NCBI RefSeq assembly: GCF_045762675.1
Contig: NZ_JBJDLK010000006.1
Span: forward strand, 124,001 to 188,000
Source of the DNA: Elizabethkingia meningoseptica_A
Lineage (GTDB): Bacteria; Bacteroidota; Bacteroidia; Flavobacteriales; Weeksellaceae
Direction of reading: 5' to 3'
DNA length: 64,000 bases
Position numbers and translations under genes: made by a program. Positions 25,762 through 35,223 of this stretch are shown here, piece by piece (position 1 is the first letter of the stretch; every line of letters begins with the position of its first letter). Under the pieces are notes generated by a model. It had not been told where the DNA came from. It searched no databases and saw only the letters and a program-made list of their open reading frames with translations.

Positions 25762-25965
25762 GATATCAATACGAAATATACCACACAGGCTTTAATTTCT
25801 AAACAAAAAAATTCAAAGAAAAGTACATTCATTGAAACCATTAAATCCAGATGGACCCAATATAATTTCAGCGACAGAATAAATCCGACAACCGAAAGAA
25901 TGTTCTTTAAAGACGAAGACATTTATACCGCCGAAGACCTTCACACGATTTCCAATAATATATAA
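25762..25965 (+). pseudogene. Possible C-terminal remnant of a lost gene
   Basis: A stop-free run of 67 codons, without a good start, ends at the TAA at 25963. Its last 45 residues look like natural protein (STFIETIKSRWTQYNF, NPTTERMFFKDEDIYTAEDL). The family is unknown. A stop codon precedes it in frame. It may be the tail of a gene removed by deletion; weak call. Confidence 0.3.
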
Positions 25966-26137
25966 TGATTTACAGGCTACAATTCGTTAAACCCCATAAG
26001 ATATGAGAAGCCTTATCCTGAAAGTAAACAGCTTAAAACCTCATCAATAAATACTGTCAGAATTTACTGAACTTTTTAATAACACTATTAAAAACTGATT
26101 TTTGAAACTAAATATCAGCCGGTAAAATCGTTTTCAG

Positions 26138-26145
26138 TAATTTTG
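26138..26145 (+). promoter_or_regulatory. Bacteroidota -7 promoter box
   Basis: TAATTTTG matches TAnnTTTG, 20 bases before the AraC start codon. A -33 TTG at standard distance is not evident. Confidence 0.4.
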
Positions 26146-26164
26146 CAGGACTAAGACCGCAAAG

Positions 26165-27058
26165 ATGGAGAGCGATTTTGTTTCAATTTTAACGCTGGAA
26201 GGAGCCTTTAAGGCATTGAGACTACCGGGAATTAACAGAGAGATCCTTATTTATGATCTAGGCAAACAAAACTACCATCTCGAGGAGAATCTGCTCTACC
26301 GATCGGATTTCTTTTGTATGATCCTGGTAAAAAGCGGATTCTTGAGTTATGTTTCCAGCGGCGAATACCTTACATTATCTGCCGGCGATGTTTTGTTCTC
26401 CCCTGTTCTGGAGACTTTTTCTATTGAATATGTTTCCGATGACTATATCGCAACATATGCATTCTTTACCGAGCAGTTTACACTGAAAGCCGGATTTAAT
26501 TACCACAATCTTTTAAATAATCTGCGACAAGGTTATTCCTTAATTATAAGCCAGAAGCCTGAACTTTTTCAGAGAATGGAATATTATTCCGGAGAGATCA
26601 GCCGCCTGAACCATGAAGAACTGGAAGAGCATTTCAGAGAAGAGATGATTTACCATCATTTTTCACTTCTGTTGTTTGAAATAGCAAACTACATCAAAAA
26701 AGAGGGTGATACTAAGAGTAAAATTTCCAGAGATGAAGAGATCACCACAAAATTCTTTACACTGGTAAAAGAAAACTATAAGCGACACCACAGTGTTCAG
26801 TTTTATGCAGAACAGCTATTTATCACAAGAAAATATCTGAGTAAGGTGATTAAGAAAACCCTGAACAAAACACCGAAAGATATTATCAATCAAACCCTTA
26901 CTATCGAAGCTAAATTGCTGTTAAAACGTTCAAATGCAAATATTAACGAGATAGCCGCTTCATTAAGTTTCAGCGATCAGGCAATGTTTAGCAAGTTTTT
27001 TAAAAAACAGACAGGCCAGTCGCCATCTGAATACAAGATTGATGATATCTTTTTTTAA
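26165..27058 (+). CDS. AraC-family transcriptional regulator
   Basis: A 297-residue AraC regulator. The N-terminal cupin-like domain (about 25-150) includes SGEYLTLSAGDVLFSP. The C-terminal double helix-turn-helix (about 195-295) includes YAEQLFITRKYLSKVIKK and INEIAASLSFSDQAMFSKFFKKQTGQSPSEY. It is encoded upstream of the RND efflux operon on the same strand, separated by 538 bases containing repeats. It is therefore a plausible but unproven regulator of that operon; AraC regulators next to RND pumps are common in Bacteroidota. Confidence 0.87.
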   Translation: MESDFVSILTLEGAFKALRLPGINREILIYDLGKQNYHLEENLLYRSDFFCMILVKSGFLSYVSSGEYLTLSAGDVLFSPVLETFSIEYVSDDYIATYAFFTEQFTLKAGFNYHNLLNNLRQGYSLIISQKPELFQRMEYYSGEISRLNHEELEEHFREEMIYHHFSLLLFEIANYIKKEGDTKSKISRDEEITTKFFTLVKENYKRHHSVQFYAEQLFITRKYLSKVIKKTLNKTPKDIINQTLTIEAKLLLKRSNANINEIAASLSFSDQAMFSKFFKKQTGQSPSEYKIDDIFF

Positions 27059-27596
27059 AAAATACACCTGTTTTTTATAGTTGATGATTGATAGTTGATG
27101 ATTGATAGTTGATAGTTGATTACATTGTTACATTGTACATTCACCCATTCACCTAATTCATAATTGATAGTTGATTACATTGTTACAATGCTACATTCAC
27201 CCATTCACCTAATTAATAATTAATAATTAATAATTGATAATTAATTACATTATTACTCTATATACTGACATAGGGTTGTCATATTCTCTGACTAAATTCG
27301 CAGTGTAACAAATCACTCAAAACTATGAAAACATTCCATATTCAAAATTTCTGTTCATCTGTCTTATTAAATCAAAAAGAGACATTATAAAAACGTACTT
27401 TTTTGACTGATTTTAAAATAAGTCTAAATAGCAGCATACTCCCAAACAGTAATAAAAACAATAAATTACATTAATCGATATTATAAATAGCAGATAAGCT
27501 TAGGCGTCTTTTTGACAAATATAGACGATTTTTGCACATTCTTTTCAGCTCTTTTTAAGTCGAATTTTGCACACGTAAAATAATAAACAAAAAATC
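27059..27596. other. Intergenic region with direct repeats before the efflux operon
   Basis: These 538 bases hold the short TTGATAG-type repeats and the 48-bp direct repeat at 27111-27214, then AT-rich sequence that must include the efflux promoter. A GA-TTTTTG stretch near 27530 resembles a weak -7 box. Confidence 0.4.
27111..27214. repeat. Two copies of a ~48-bp direct repeat
   Basis: Copy 1 (27111-27158) and copy 2 (27166-27214) start GATAGTTGATTACATTG and end CACCCATTCACCTAATT. They differ by one substitution and one inserted base. They are preceded by shorter TGATGATTGATAGT units (27081-27110) and followed by AATAATTAAT units. This is simple-sequence expansion without coding capacity. 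Confidence 0.75.
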
Positions 27597-28751
27597 ATGT
27601 ATAAAAATTCTATTTTGAAATCGTCTTTCATTATTTCAGCAGCTTTTATTCTGAGCAGCTGTGGTAAAGGCGATAATAACCAGACATACAACCAGCAACC
27701 GCCGGAACTCCCTATCGGAGTTGTTACACAGCAGGACGTAACTATTCCGCGTGAATATGCTACGTCTATAGAAGGCGTTTCCACAGTAGAGATCCGCCCG
27801 CAGGTATCTGGTTATCTAAGCCGCATATTTGTGGATGAAGGAGATTATGTAAGAGCAGGTCAGATATTATTTAAAATTGAAGACCGCATTTTTCAGGAAC
27901 AATTAAGAAGTGCTCAGGCGACACTGGTTTCAGCAAACGCGGCACTAGCAACCGCTAATATAGAATTGAACCGTAAAAAAGAACTGGCAAAAAACAATAT
28001 GGTTTCATCTATTCAGGTAAAAGAAGCCGAAACAGCTTATAATTCCGCAAGAGGAAGTGTAAGTCAGGCTCAGGCGGCAATAGAATCGGCAAAAATCAAC
28101 CTCAACTTCTCAGCAATCAAAGCACCGGTAAGCGGATATATTGGTCGTTTCAAGTACCGTATAGGAAGCTTATTATCACCTACAAATGCTGATCCTATTA
28201 CAATTTTATCAGATATACATCAGGTATATGCCTATTTCAGTTTGAGTGAGAATGATTTTGTGAATTTCCAGAATCAGCATCCGGGGAATACCATTGAAGA
28301 AAAACTGAAGAATACACCTGCCGTAAATCTTATACTAAGCAACGGAGAACAATATGAAACTTCAGGAAGAATAAATGCTGTAGAAGGACAGTTCAATAAA
28401 ACCACCGGAGCCATTACCATGCGTGCCGTATTTGACAATTCCAAATCAACGCTAAGAAGCGGTAATACCGGAAAAATTGTACTGGAGCAAAAATACCCCA
28501 ATGCAACATTACTTCCGGTCGCCTCTACAATGATGATTCAGGACAAGGTCTATGTATTCTCTCTGGATAAACAAAACAAAGCTGTTCAGATTCCTGTTGA
28601 AGTCGCAGGAAAAGCAGGGACCAATTACATTGTTACCAATGGGCTTAAAGCAGGAGACCGTTACATTGTAACCGGTTTCGAAAGACTACAACCAGGAACA
28701 CCGGTTGTACCACAGAAAGAGCAAAAAAAAGATCAGAAAAAGGCTCAGTAA
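27597..28751 (+). CDS. RND efflux periplasmic adaptor lipoprotein
   Basis: A 384-residue membrane fusion protein of the AcrA/MexA family. The signal peptide ends at lipobox C21 (LSSCGKGD). A biotinyl-lipoyl domain (about 55-95, RPQVSGYLSRIFVDEGDYV) is followed by an alpha-hairpin (95-160), the second lipoyl half (IKAPVSGYIGRFKYRIG), beta-barrel and membrane-proximal domains, and a Lys-rich tail. It bridges the inner-membrane pump and outer-membrane channel encoded by the next two genes, which follow at 20 and 12 bases, so the three form one operon. Confidence 0.92.
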   Translation: MYKNSILKSSFIISAAFILSSCGKGDNNQTYNQQPPELPIGVVTQQDVTIPREYATSIEGVSTVEIRPQVSGYLSRIFVDEGDYVRAGQILFKIEDRIFQEQLRSAQATLVSANAALATANIELNRKKELAKNNMVSSIQVKEAETAYNSARGSVSQAQAAIESAKINLNFSAIKAPVSGYIGRFKYRIGSLLSPTNADPITILSDIHQVYAYFSLSENDFVNFQNQHPGNTIEEKLKNTPAVNLILSNGEQYETSGRINAVEGQFNKTTGAITMRAVFDNSKSTLRSGNTGKIVLEQKYPNATLLPVASTMMIQDKVYVFSLDKQNKAVQIPVEVAGKAGTNYIVTNGLKAGDRYIVTGFERLQPGTPVVPQKEQKKDQKKAQ

Positions 28752-28771
28752 ATCGTTTTTAAAAGTAAGTT

Positions 28772-31700
28772 ATGCTTAAAAATATTATAAAAAGACCGGT
28801 ACTGGCCACAGTTATTTCGATACTGATGGTGATACTGGGAATAGTGGGAATGCTCAACCTTCCCATTACTAAATTTCCGGAAATTGCACCGCCAACCGTT
28901 ATGGTTACAGCAGTGTATCCGGGTGCCAATGCCGAAACCATTGCACGTTCGGTTGCACCACCGATAGAAAACGCCATCAACGGGGTAGAAAATATGGATT
29001 ACATTACTTCTACAGCGAGTAACGATGGTACCTTATCTATTACGGTAATCTTTAAACTGGGAACCAATCCCGATCAGGCTGCAGTAAACGTACAGAACCG
29101 TGTAGCACAGGTAACCAACCAGCTTCCTGTTGAAGTTGTACGCGCAGGGATTACCACAATTAAGCGTCAGAACAGTATGATTTCCATGCTTTCACTGACC
29201 AGTAAGGATGGAAAAATGGATGAACTTTTCCTGGAAAACTATGCAAAAATCAACATTATCCCGGAGCTAAAAAGGGTTAAAGGTGTTGGGGACGCTATGG
29301 TATGGGGAAATAAAGACTACTCTATGCGGGTATGGCTGAATCCGGAAAAATTAAACGCTTACGGGCTTATTCCCGCTGATATATCAAATGCTATTCAGGC
29401 ACAGAATATCGAAGCTGCTCCCGGTAAATTCGGAGAGAACAGCAACGAGGCGATGGAGTATGTAATGCGTTACAAAGGAAAATATACCGAGCCTGAGCAA
29501 TATGAAAATATCATCATCAAAGCACAAAGTGATGGTTCTATATTAAGATTGAAAGACGTAGCAAAAGTAGAATTTGGTGCTTATAGCTATGGCAGCTCGT
29601 CCAAGTTCGATAAAAAAGCAGGTCCGATGATGGCGGTATTCCAGATGGCAGGATCGAATGCCAATGAAGTACAGATCGCGATTAATGAAAAGATGAAGCA
29701 ACTGGAAAAATCTTTCCCTCCGGGTGTAGAATATCAGATTCCGTATGCGACAAAAGAATCACTGGACCAGTCTATTAGTCAGGTAATTTCTACACTTATT
29801 GAAGCCTTTATTCTGGTATTCATTGTCGTGTATATCTTCCTGCAGGATTTCCGTTCCACACTGATTCCGGCGATTGCCGTTCCGGTATCTATTATTGGTA
29901 CATTCTTCTTCATGAACCTGTTCGGATTCTCTATCAATATCCTTACCTTATTTGCTTTGGTACTCGCCATCGGTATTGTAGTGGATGACGCTATTGTTGT
30001 AGTGGAAGCCGTGCACGCCAAAATGGAACACAGGAAACTTAATGCCCGTGCTGCGACCATGTCGGCCATGCATGAAATTTCCGGCGCTATTGTATCCATC
30101 ACACTGGTAATGTCAGCCGTATTCGTACCGGTAGCCTTTATGAAAGGATCAACAGGACTATTCTATCAGCAGTTTGCCTTAACCTTAGCTATTGCGATTA
30201 TCATCTCGGCAATTAATGCATTAACCTTAAGCCCTGCTCTTACTGCTTTGTTCCTGAAACCTCATGAAGGAGATCACCATGAGAAAAAGAATTTCAAGGA
30301 CCGTTTCTTTGCAGGATTCAATGCAGCGTTTAACAGTATTACCAACCGTTACGGGAAATCAATCTTGTTCCTGATCAAGAAAAGATGGATAGCTTTTGCT
30401 ATTATGGCGGTATTCGGAGGAATATTTGTATGGATGTCCATGACCACGCCAAAAGGATTTATTCCGGATGAAGACCAGAATTTCCTTGCGATTACAGTGA
30501 ACCTTCCGCCGGGAGCTTCAAAAGCAAGGACCATTGAAGTCATTAATACAGCAGAAAAATATCTGGCTGCACACCCGGCTGTGGAAAACGTAATGACAGT
30601 AGACGGATTCAATATGTTCAGTTCTACCTCATCTGCATCTGCCGGTGCCATATGGATCAAACTAAAACACCGGAAAGACCGTGGTGATGTACAAAAGATA
30701 GATGATATTATCGGGCAGTTTCAGGGGAAACTTTCCGAAGACAAACGTGCCAACTTCCTTGTACTGAATATGCCTACCGTTGATGGTTTTGGTAATACCA
30801 GTGGTATGGAACTTGTTCTTCAGGACCGTACCAACGGTGAACTTCAGAAACTTGGACAAGTATCCTATGAAATGATGGGAGCATTGATGCAAAGACCGGA
30901 AATTGCTGTAGCATTTACAACCTTTGATGTATCATTCCCGCAGTTTGAATTATTAGTAGATGAAGCCAAAGCAGCACAGCTTGGTGTAAACCTTTCAGAT
31001 GTCATGGCTGTTATGCAGGGATATTACGGAAGTATTCAGTCTTCTGACTTCAACCGGTTCGGTAAATATTACCGTGTACAGATCCAGTCTGAATTTGATG
31101 CCAGAAAAGATCAACGTTCACTGGATGGTGTTTTCGTGAAAAACAATACGGGCGGAATGGTTCCTATCAATACACTGGTAACCTTAAAGCCTACCACAGG
31201 TGCTGAAATTGTAGACCGTTTCAACCTGTTCAACGCTTCCAATTTAACCGTAATGGCTAAACCGGGATACAGTACAGGACAGGCGATGAAAGCTGTTGAG
31301 GAAGTTAGTAAAAAACTACTTCCACAAGGATATACGTATGATTATAAAGGAATGAGCCGTGAAGAAGCACAGTCCGGTTCACAGTCTACGCTTATCTTTG
31401 GTTTATGTATTGTGTTCGTATACTTCCTGTTGTCTGCACAGTATGACAGTTACATCCTTCCGATTTCGGTATTGCTTGCCATTCCGGTTGGTTTATCCGG
31501 TGTATTTATCGGGATTACATTCGCCGATATTTCGAACAACATTTATGTACAGATTGCTATGGTAATGCTTATTGGTCTGTTAGCGAAAAACGGTATCCTT
31601 ATTGTGGAATTCGCCATACAAAGACGAAGAGCCGGTAAAAGCCTTGTTGCAGCAGCTGTTGAAGGTGCTAAAGCCAGACTAAGACCGATCTTAATGACCT

Positions 31701-31915
31701 CTATCGCCTTTATTGCGGGTCTTACACCTCTACTTTTCGTAATTGGACCGTCTGCTTTAGGAAACCATTCCATCGGATACGCAGCGATCTTCGGGATGTT
31801 GTTCGGAACCGTATTAGGTGTATTTATTACTCCTGTTCTGTTTGTTATTTTCCAGTACCTGCACGAACGTATTAGCGGCAAGCAGATATCGGAAGCTGAC
31901 TGGGAGTATAATTAA
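28772..31915 (+). CDS. RND multidrug efflux pump, inner-membrane subunit (HAE1)
   Basis: A 1047-residue AcrB/MexB-type proton antiporter with 12 predicted membrane helices and two large periplasmic loops. TM4 holds the proton-relay Asp pair in GIVVDDAIVVVEAV, and the relay Lys is in GLLAKNGILIVEFA (TM10). The N-terminus (RPVLATVISILMVILG, LPITKFPEIAPP) and the Gln/Asn-rich porter-domain motifs match hydrophobe/amphiphile exporters. Likely substrates are antibiotics, detergents and dyes. Length is normal and the gene looks intact. Confidence 0.95.
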   Translation: MLKNIIKRPVLATVISILMVILGIVGMLNLPITKFPEIAPPTVMVTAVYPGANAETIARSVAPPIENAINGVENMDYITSTASNDGTLSITVIFKLGTNPDQAAVNVQNRVAQVTNQLPVEVVRAGITTIKRQNSMISMLSLTSKDGKMDELFLENYAKINIIPELKRVKGVGDAMVWGNKDYSMRVWLNPEKLNAYGLIPADISNAIQAQNIEAAPGKFGENSNEAMEYVMRYKGKYTEPEQYENIIIKAQSDGSILRLKDVAKVEFGAYSYGSSSKFDKKAGPMMAVFQMAGSNANEVQIAINEKMKQLEKSFPPGVEYQIPYATKESLDQSISQVISTLIEAFILVFIVVYIFLQDFRSTLIPAIAVPVSIIGTFFFMNLFGFSINILTLFALVLAIGIVVDDAIVVVEAVHAKMEHRKLNARAATMSAMHEISGAIVSITLVMSAVFVPVAFMKGSTGLFYQQFALTLAIAIIISAINALTLSPALTALFLKPHEGDHHEKKNFKDRFFAGFNAAFNSITNRYGKSILFLIKKRWIAFAIMAVFGGIFVWMSMTTPKGFIPDEDQNFLAITVNLPPGASKARTIEVINTAEKYLAAHPAVENVMTVDGFNMFSSTSSASAGAIWIKLKHRKDRGDVQKIDDIIGQFQGKLSEDKRANFLVLNMPTVDGFGNTSGMELVLQDRTNGELQKLGQVSYEMMGALMQRPEIAVAFTTFDVSFPQFELLVDEAKAAQLGVNLSDVMAVMQGYYGSIQSSDFNRFGKYYRVQIQSEFDARKDQRSLDGVFVKNNTGGMVPINTLVTLKPTTGAEIVDRFNLFNASNLTVMAKPGYSTGQAMKAVEEVSKKLLPQGYTYDYKGMSREEAQSGSQSTLIFGLCIVFVYFLLSAQYDSYILPISVLLAIPVGLSGVFIGITFADISNNIYVQIAMVMLIGLLAKNGILIVEFAIQRRRAGKSLVAAAVEGAKARLRPILMTSIAFIAGLTPLLFVIGPSALGNHSIGYAAIFGMLFGTVLGVFITPVLFVIFQYLHERISGKQISEADWEYN

Positions 31916-31927
31916 AATTTTAGAAAA

Positions 31928-33355
31928 ATGAATTCAAAAAGAATCATCCATATAGTAACCGGGGTAAGCCTGGTATCGGGAACGGTTATTTCCTGTACTG
32001 TACAGAAATATGAGCAGCCGAAAATTCCGGTTCCGCAGAGCTACAGTGAGCAGCAAACACAGGTTGAAGATTTTCAGAACATTGCAAAAATCAGTTACCG
32101 TGATTTTTACAAGGATCCTGTGTTAATTTCGCTTATTGACAAAGCATTAGCCGGAAACAGCGATATGCAGGTAGCATTGAAACAAATTGAACTGGCATCT
32201 TTAGGCTATCAGCAGTCTAAATGGGGAAATGTACCCAAAGTTAGTCTAAGCGTTGCCAATGCCAGTATCAACAGACCTTCGGACAACAGTATCAATGGTA
32301 TTAGTGCCAGTCAGTTTTTAGGTAAAAAATACACGGAAGATTATACCACAGCAGCTTCCATTTCGTGGGAAGCTGACATCTGGGGGAAAATCAAAAGTAC
32401 CAAAGAAGAAGCTTTAGCAGGGTACCTTCAGACACAGGAAGCTGCAAAAGCTGTAAAAACAAGATTAGTATCGGAAGTTGTTCAGGGATATTATAATCTT
32501 TTAATGCTGGATACGCAGCTTGAAATTACGCGGTCAAATATGGCGTTAAGTGAAAAGACCTTAGCATTAATTAAGAAGCAGTTCGAAGTAGGAATAGGCA
32601 CAGCACTTGCTGTTCAGCAGCAGGAGACCAATCTGGATCAGATCAGAAAAAGTATTCCTGCTATTGAAAGTGCTATCAGTACACAGGAACATGCACTTAA
32701 TATCTTGTCAGGTTCATTCCCTTCCAGAATTGAACGGACCGCAGGTCTGGATTCAGTAGAAGCACCCGTTGGATTATCCACAGGTATTCCTTCGGAATTG
32801 TTAAGCTATCGTCCGGATATTAAAACACAGGAACTCAACTTCAGAAGAAGTGTAGCTTCTATCAATATCGCAAAGGCAAGCATGTATCCTGTACTTAATA
32901 TCACAGCACAGGGCGGACTGAATGCTTTTAAAGCAAGCGACTGGTTCAAAGTTCCGGGATCATTATTCGGAACAGTTGCCGGTGCACTGGTACAGCCTCT
33001 TCTTCAGGGAAAACAGCTTAAAACACAGTATGAACAGGCTAAAATAACTTCTCAGCAAGCTGAAATACAGTTTAAGCAGAGTGTTGTACAGGCTGTAGGT
33101 GAAGTATCTGATATTCTGGTTCAGATCGATAAACTAAAAGAACAGCGTTCTGTTGGAGAGGCAATGGTGAAGAGGTCGAATGAAGCGGTAAAAAATGCAG
33201 AGATGTTATTTAAATACAATGAAGCAACTTACCTGGAAATGTTGGTTGCACAAACCAATAAACTACAGGCAGAACTGGATCTTGCAAATATTAAAACACA
33301 GCAATTAAATGCTACTACTTCCCTGTATCGTTCATTGGGAGGCGGATGGCAATAA
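31928..33355 (+). CDS. Outer-membrane efflux channel (NodT/OprM family)
   Basis: A 475-residue TolC-like lipoprotein (lipobox VISC near residue 22). Two outer-membrane-efflux domains are visible: repeated long coiled-coil helices, with the family motif SWEADIWGKIKS near 140 and GVGTALAV-type turns (seen as GIGTALAVQQQETNL), and SYRPDIKTQELNF at the start of the second repeat. It completes the tripartite pump with the two upstream genes. Confidence 0.93.
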   Translation: MNSKRIIHIVTGVSLVSGTVISCTVQKYEQPKIPVPQSYSEQQTQVEDFQNIAKISYRDFYKDPVLISLIDKALAGNSDMQVALKQIELASLGYQQSKWGNVPKVSLSVANASINRPSDNSINGISASQFLGKKYTEDYTTAASISWEADIWGKIKSTKEEALAGYLQTQEAAKAVKTRLVSEVVQGYYNLLMLDTQLEITRSNMALSEKTLALIKKQFEVGIGTALAVQQQETNLDQIRKSIPAIESAISTQEHALNILSGSFPSRIERTAGLDSVEAPVGLSTGIPSELLSYRPDIKTQELNFRRSVASINIAKASMYPVLNITAQGGLNAFKASDWFKVPGSLFGTVAGALVQPLLQGKQLKTQYEQAKITSQQAEIQFKQSVVQAVGEVSDILVQIDKLKEQRSVGEAMVKRSNEAVKNAEMLFKYNEATYLEMLVAQTNKLQAELDLANIKTQQLNATTSLYRSLGGGWQ

Positions 33356-33514
33356 TTATATTGGCTTATATTTTCTGTTTTTATTTCAAGCCATCTCGGG
33401 GAATTTCTCTGAGGTGGCTTTCTTTTATAATAGATGCTCTGCAATACGCGTATTTCATAAAATATTAAAGCTCCGTACACCTTCTGATCTTCATTTTACA
33501 CCCGGATAATTATG

Positions 33515-33522
33515 TATATTTG
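33515..33522 (+). promoter_or_regulatory. Bacteroidota -7 promoter box
   Basis: TATATTTG matches TAnnTTTG and ends 19 bases before the ATG at 33541. It overlaps the upstream in-frame ATG at 33520, which is therefore unlikely to be used. Confidence 0.5.
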
Positions 33523-33540
33523 ATATTCAATTCTCACGCA

Positions 33541-34431
33541 ATGGCCCAACGTTACATAGAAACTGAAAGACTTGTTCTGGAGGAACTTCATACTGATGAT
33601 TCTCAATTTATTTATGAACTCCTTAATAGTGAAGGCTGGAAAAAATGGATTGGGGAACGGCATGTTCATAGTGATAAAGATGCTAAAAACTATATCCTGA
33701 AAATTAATAATATGCCCAGCCTGAAATATTGGGTGGTAAAACAAAAAGAAGACCGGGAGAGAATAGGTATTATAACGCTGATCAAACGCGATTATCTGGA
33801 TGGGCAGGACATAGGTTTTGCATTTTTACCTGAATTCAGCGGAAAGAATTATGCTTATGAGGCTACGAAACCAGTTCTGGATAAATTATTAAAAAGGGTT
33901 GATTTCCCTGTAATGTATGCTATTGTAACACCTGAAAATAAAAAATCTGTAAACCTGCTTGAAAGACTGGGGCTGTCTTTTTCTGAAGATATTGTACGTG
34001 ATGGAGAAACATTGAGTGTGTATAAAACTGAATCAGACTTATCTCTTATTGAGGCAACAATTAAGAAATTCTTCACCGCTTTTACCAATAGCAATAAAAA
34101 ACCGGATTTGGATATATTACGTGAAGTATGCATAAAAGAAGTACAGATTATAAAAAATACGAATGGAATATGTGAGATCTATAACCTGGAAAACTTTATT
34201 GTTCCAAGAGCAGAGCTTCTCAGCAGTGGAAAGCTCACTAATTTTAAAGAACAGGAAACCAAATCGGAAACCAGGATTGAACGAAATATTGCACAAAGAA
34301 TATCCGCTTATAAGAAGAAGGGTATACTAAATGATTCTCCTTTTGAAGAATACGGAACTAAAATGTTTCACCTTATCAAATATCAGACGATATGGAAAAT
34401 TTCTTCCATCATCTGGGACGACAATGTATAA
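33541..34431 (+). CDS. GNAT acetyltransferase fused to a second domain
   Basis: A 296-residue protein. Residues 1-165 are a RimJ-type GNAT domain: ETERLVLEELH at the start, then GFAFLPEFSGKNYAYEATKPVL carrying the acetyl-CoA loop (written in parts: GFAFLPEFSGKNYAY and EATKPVL), and VTPENKKSVNLLERLGL. Residues about 170-296 look like an NTF2/DUF4440-type domain (LSLIEATIKKFFTAF, ending YQTIWKISSIIWDDN). The fusion is unusual for a RimJ-like enzyme. The substrate is unknown. The start is set by the promoter box. Confidence 0.78.
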   Translation: MAQRYIETERLVLEELHTDDSQFIYELLNSEGWKKWIGERHVHSDKDAKNYILKINNMPSLKYWVVKQKEDRERIGIITLIKRDYLDGQDIGFAFLPEFSGKNYAYEATKPVLDKLLKRVDFPVMYAIVTPENKKSVNLLERLGLSFSEDIVRDGETLSVYKTESDLSLIEATIKKFFTAFTNSNKKPDLDILREVCIKEVQIIKNTNGICEIYNLENFIVPRAELLSSGKLTNFKEQETKSETRIERNIAQRISAYKKKGILNDSPFEEYGTKMFHLIKYQTIWKISSIIWDDNV

Positions 34432-34467
34432 ATTCATTATAAAAAATACAGAAATCAAATACCACAA

Positions 34468-35214
34468 ATGAAAAGGCTTGCAATTATTGGTTACGGGTGG
34501 CTTGGTCGGCATATAGCACATTACTTTTCCGGAAAATACCATATTTATAAGGTCAACAGAAAAGAAGAAAATGAAAATACTGATACACATTTCTGTATTG
34601 ATTTTGATACGCAAGAACCTGTTGAAACAAATACAGCGATTAATCACGCAGACATCATCATCATATGCCTCCCTTTTTCCCAGAGAACAGATAGAACACA
34701 ACTTACAATTCGGTTTAACAGGCTTTCTCGATATATTGGAAAATACAATGGTCAGATCTTCTTAACAAGTTCAACCGGAATTTATCCTCTGGATAAAAAG
34801 CTGATTGATGAAACGACTTATCATGATACAGATCTTATCCCAAATTTGATACAGGTGGAAAATCAGATGAAAGAAAGTTATCCACAAATTAATATTTTAA
34901 GATTAGGTGGATTAATGGGAGCTGACCGGAAATTAAGCAACTACAGTGTAAAGGATACAGATCAGGTGGTTAATCATGTTCATTATGCTGATGTTTGCCG
35001 TGCGATTGAAACACTGATCAACAGAAAAGTAGCTGCTGAACTATATAATATTGTGGCTCCGAAGCATCCTTCCAAACAGGAAGTTATCAGCTTTCAGAAA
35101 AATGAACCGTATACCGCTACTCCCCGATCAGAAGACCAAAGAGTGATCAGTTCAGAGAAGATTCAGACTGAACAAAATTTCATTTTTAAAAAACCCGACC
35201 CAAAACTTTTTTAA
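34468..35214 (+). CDS. Rossmann-fold NAD(P)-binding protein (YeeZ-like atypical SDR)
   Basis: A 248-residue protein with an N-terminal dinucleotide-binding motif LAIIGYGWLGRHIA, then IIIICLPFS, and an SDR-like STGIYPLD block. LRLGGLMGADR and HYADVCRAIETLI follow the extended or atypical SDR pattern of YeeZ. No clear Tyr-x3-Lys pair is visible, so catalysis is uncertain. It is spaced 36 bases after the GNAT fusion and 9 bases before mepB, so the three are probably one transcript. Confidence 0.78.
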   Translation: MKRLAIIGYGWLGRHIAHYFSGKYHIYKVNRKEENENTDTHFCIDFDTQEPVETNTAINHADIIIICLPFSQRTDRTQLTIRFNRLSRYIGKYNGQIFLTSSTGIYPLDKKLIDETTYHDTDLIPNLIQVENQMKESYPQINILRLGGLMGADRKLSNYSVKDTDQVVNHVHYADVCRAIETLINRKVAAELYNIVAPKHPSKQEVISFQKNEPYTATPRSEDQRVISSEKIQTEQNFIFKKPDPKLF

Positions 35215-35223
35215 AATATCAGT

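Larger units (their letters stand above)
25688..26164. other. Intergenic region with a gene remnant
   Basis: These 477 bases contain the probable coding remnant at 25762-25965 and the promoter box for the AraC gene at 26138-26145. I see nothing else. Confidence 0.4.

Noticed and set aside
27079..27250. Repeat cluster considered as a CRISPR array
   Set aside because: Only two long units of 48 bp with a 7-base gap and no unique spacers; no cas genes nearby.
34327..34701. 124-codon minus-strand frame overlapping the GNAT and Rossmann genes
   Set aside because: It overlaps two supported genes and bridges their intergenic gap; composition is typical of antisense frames.
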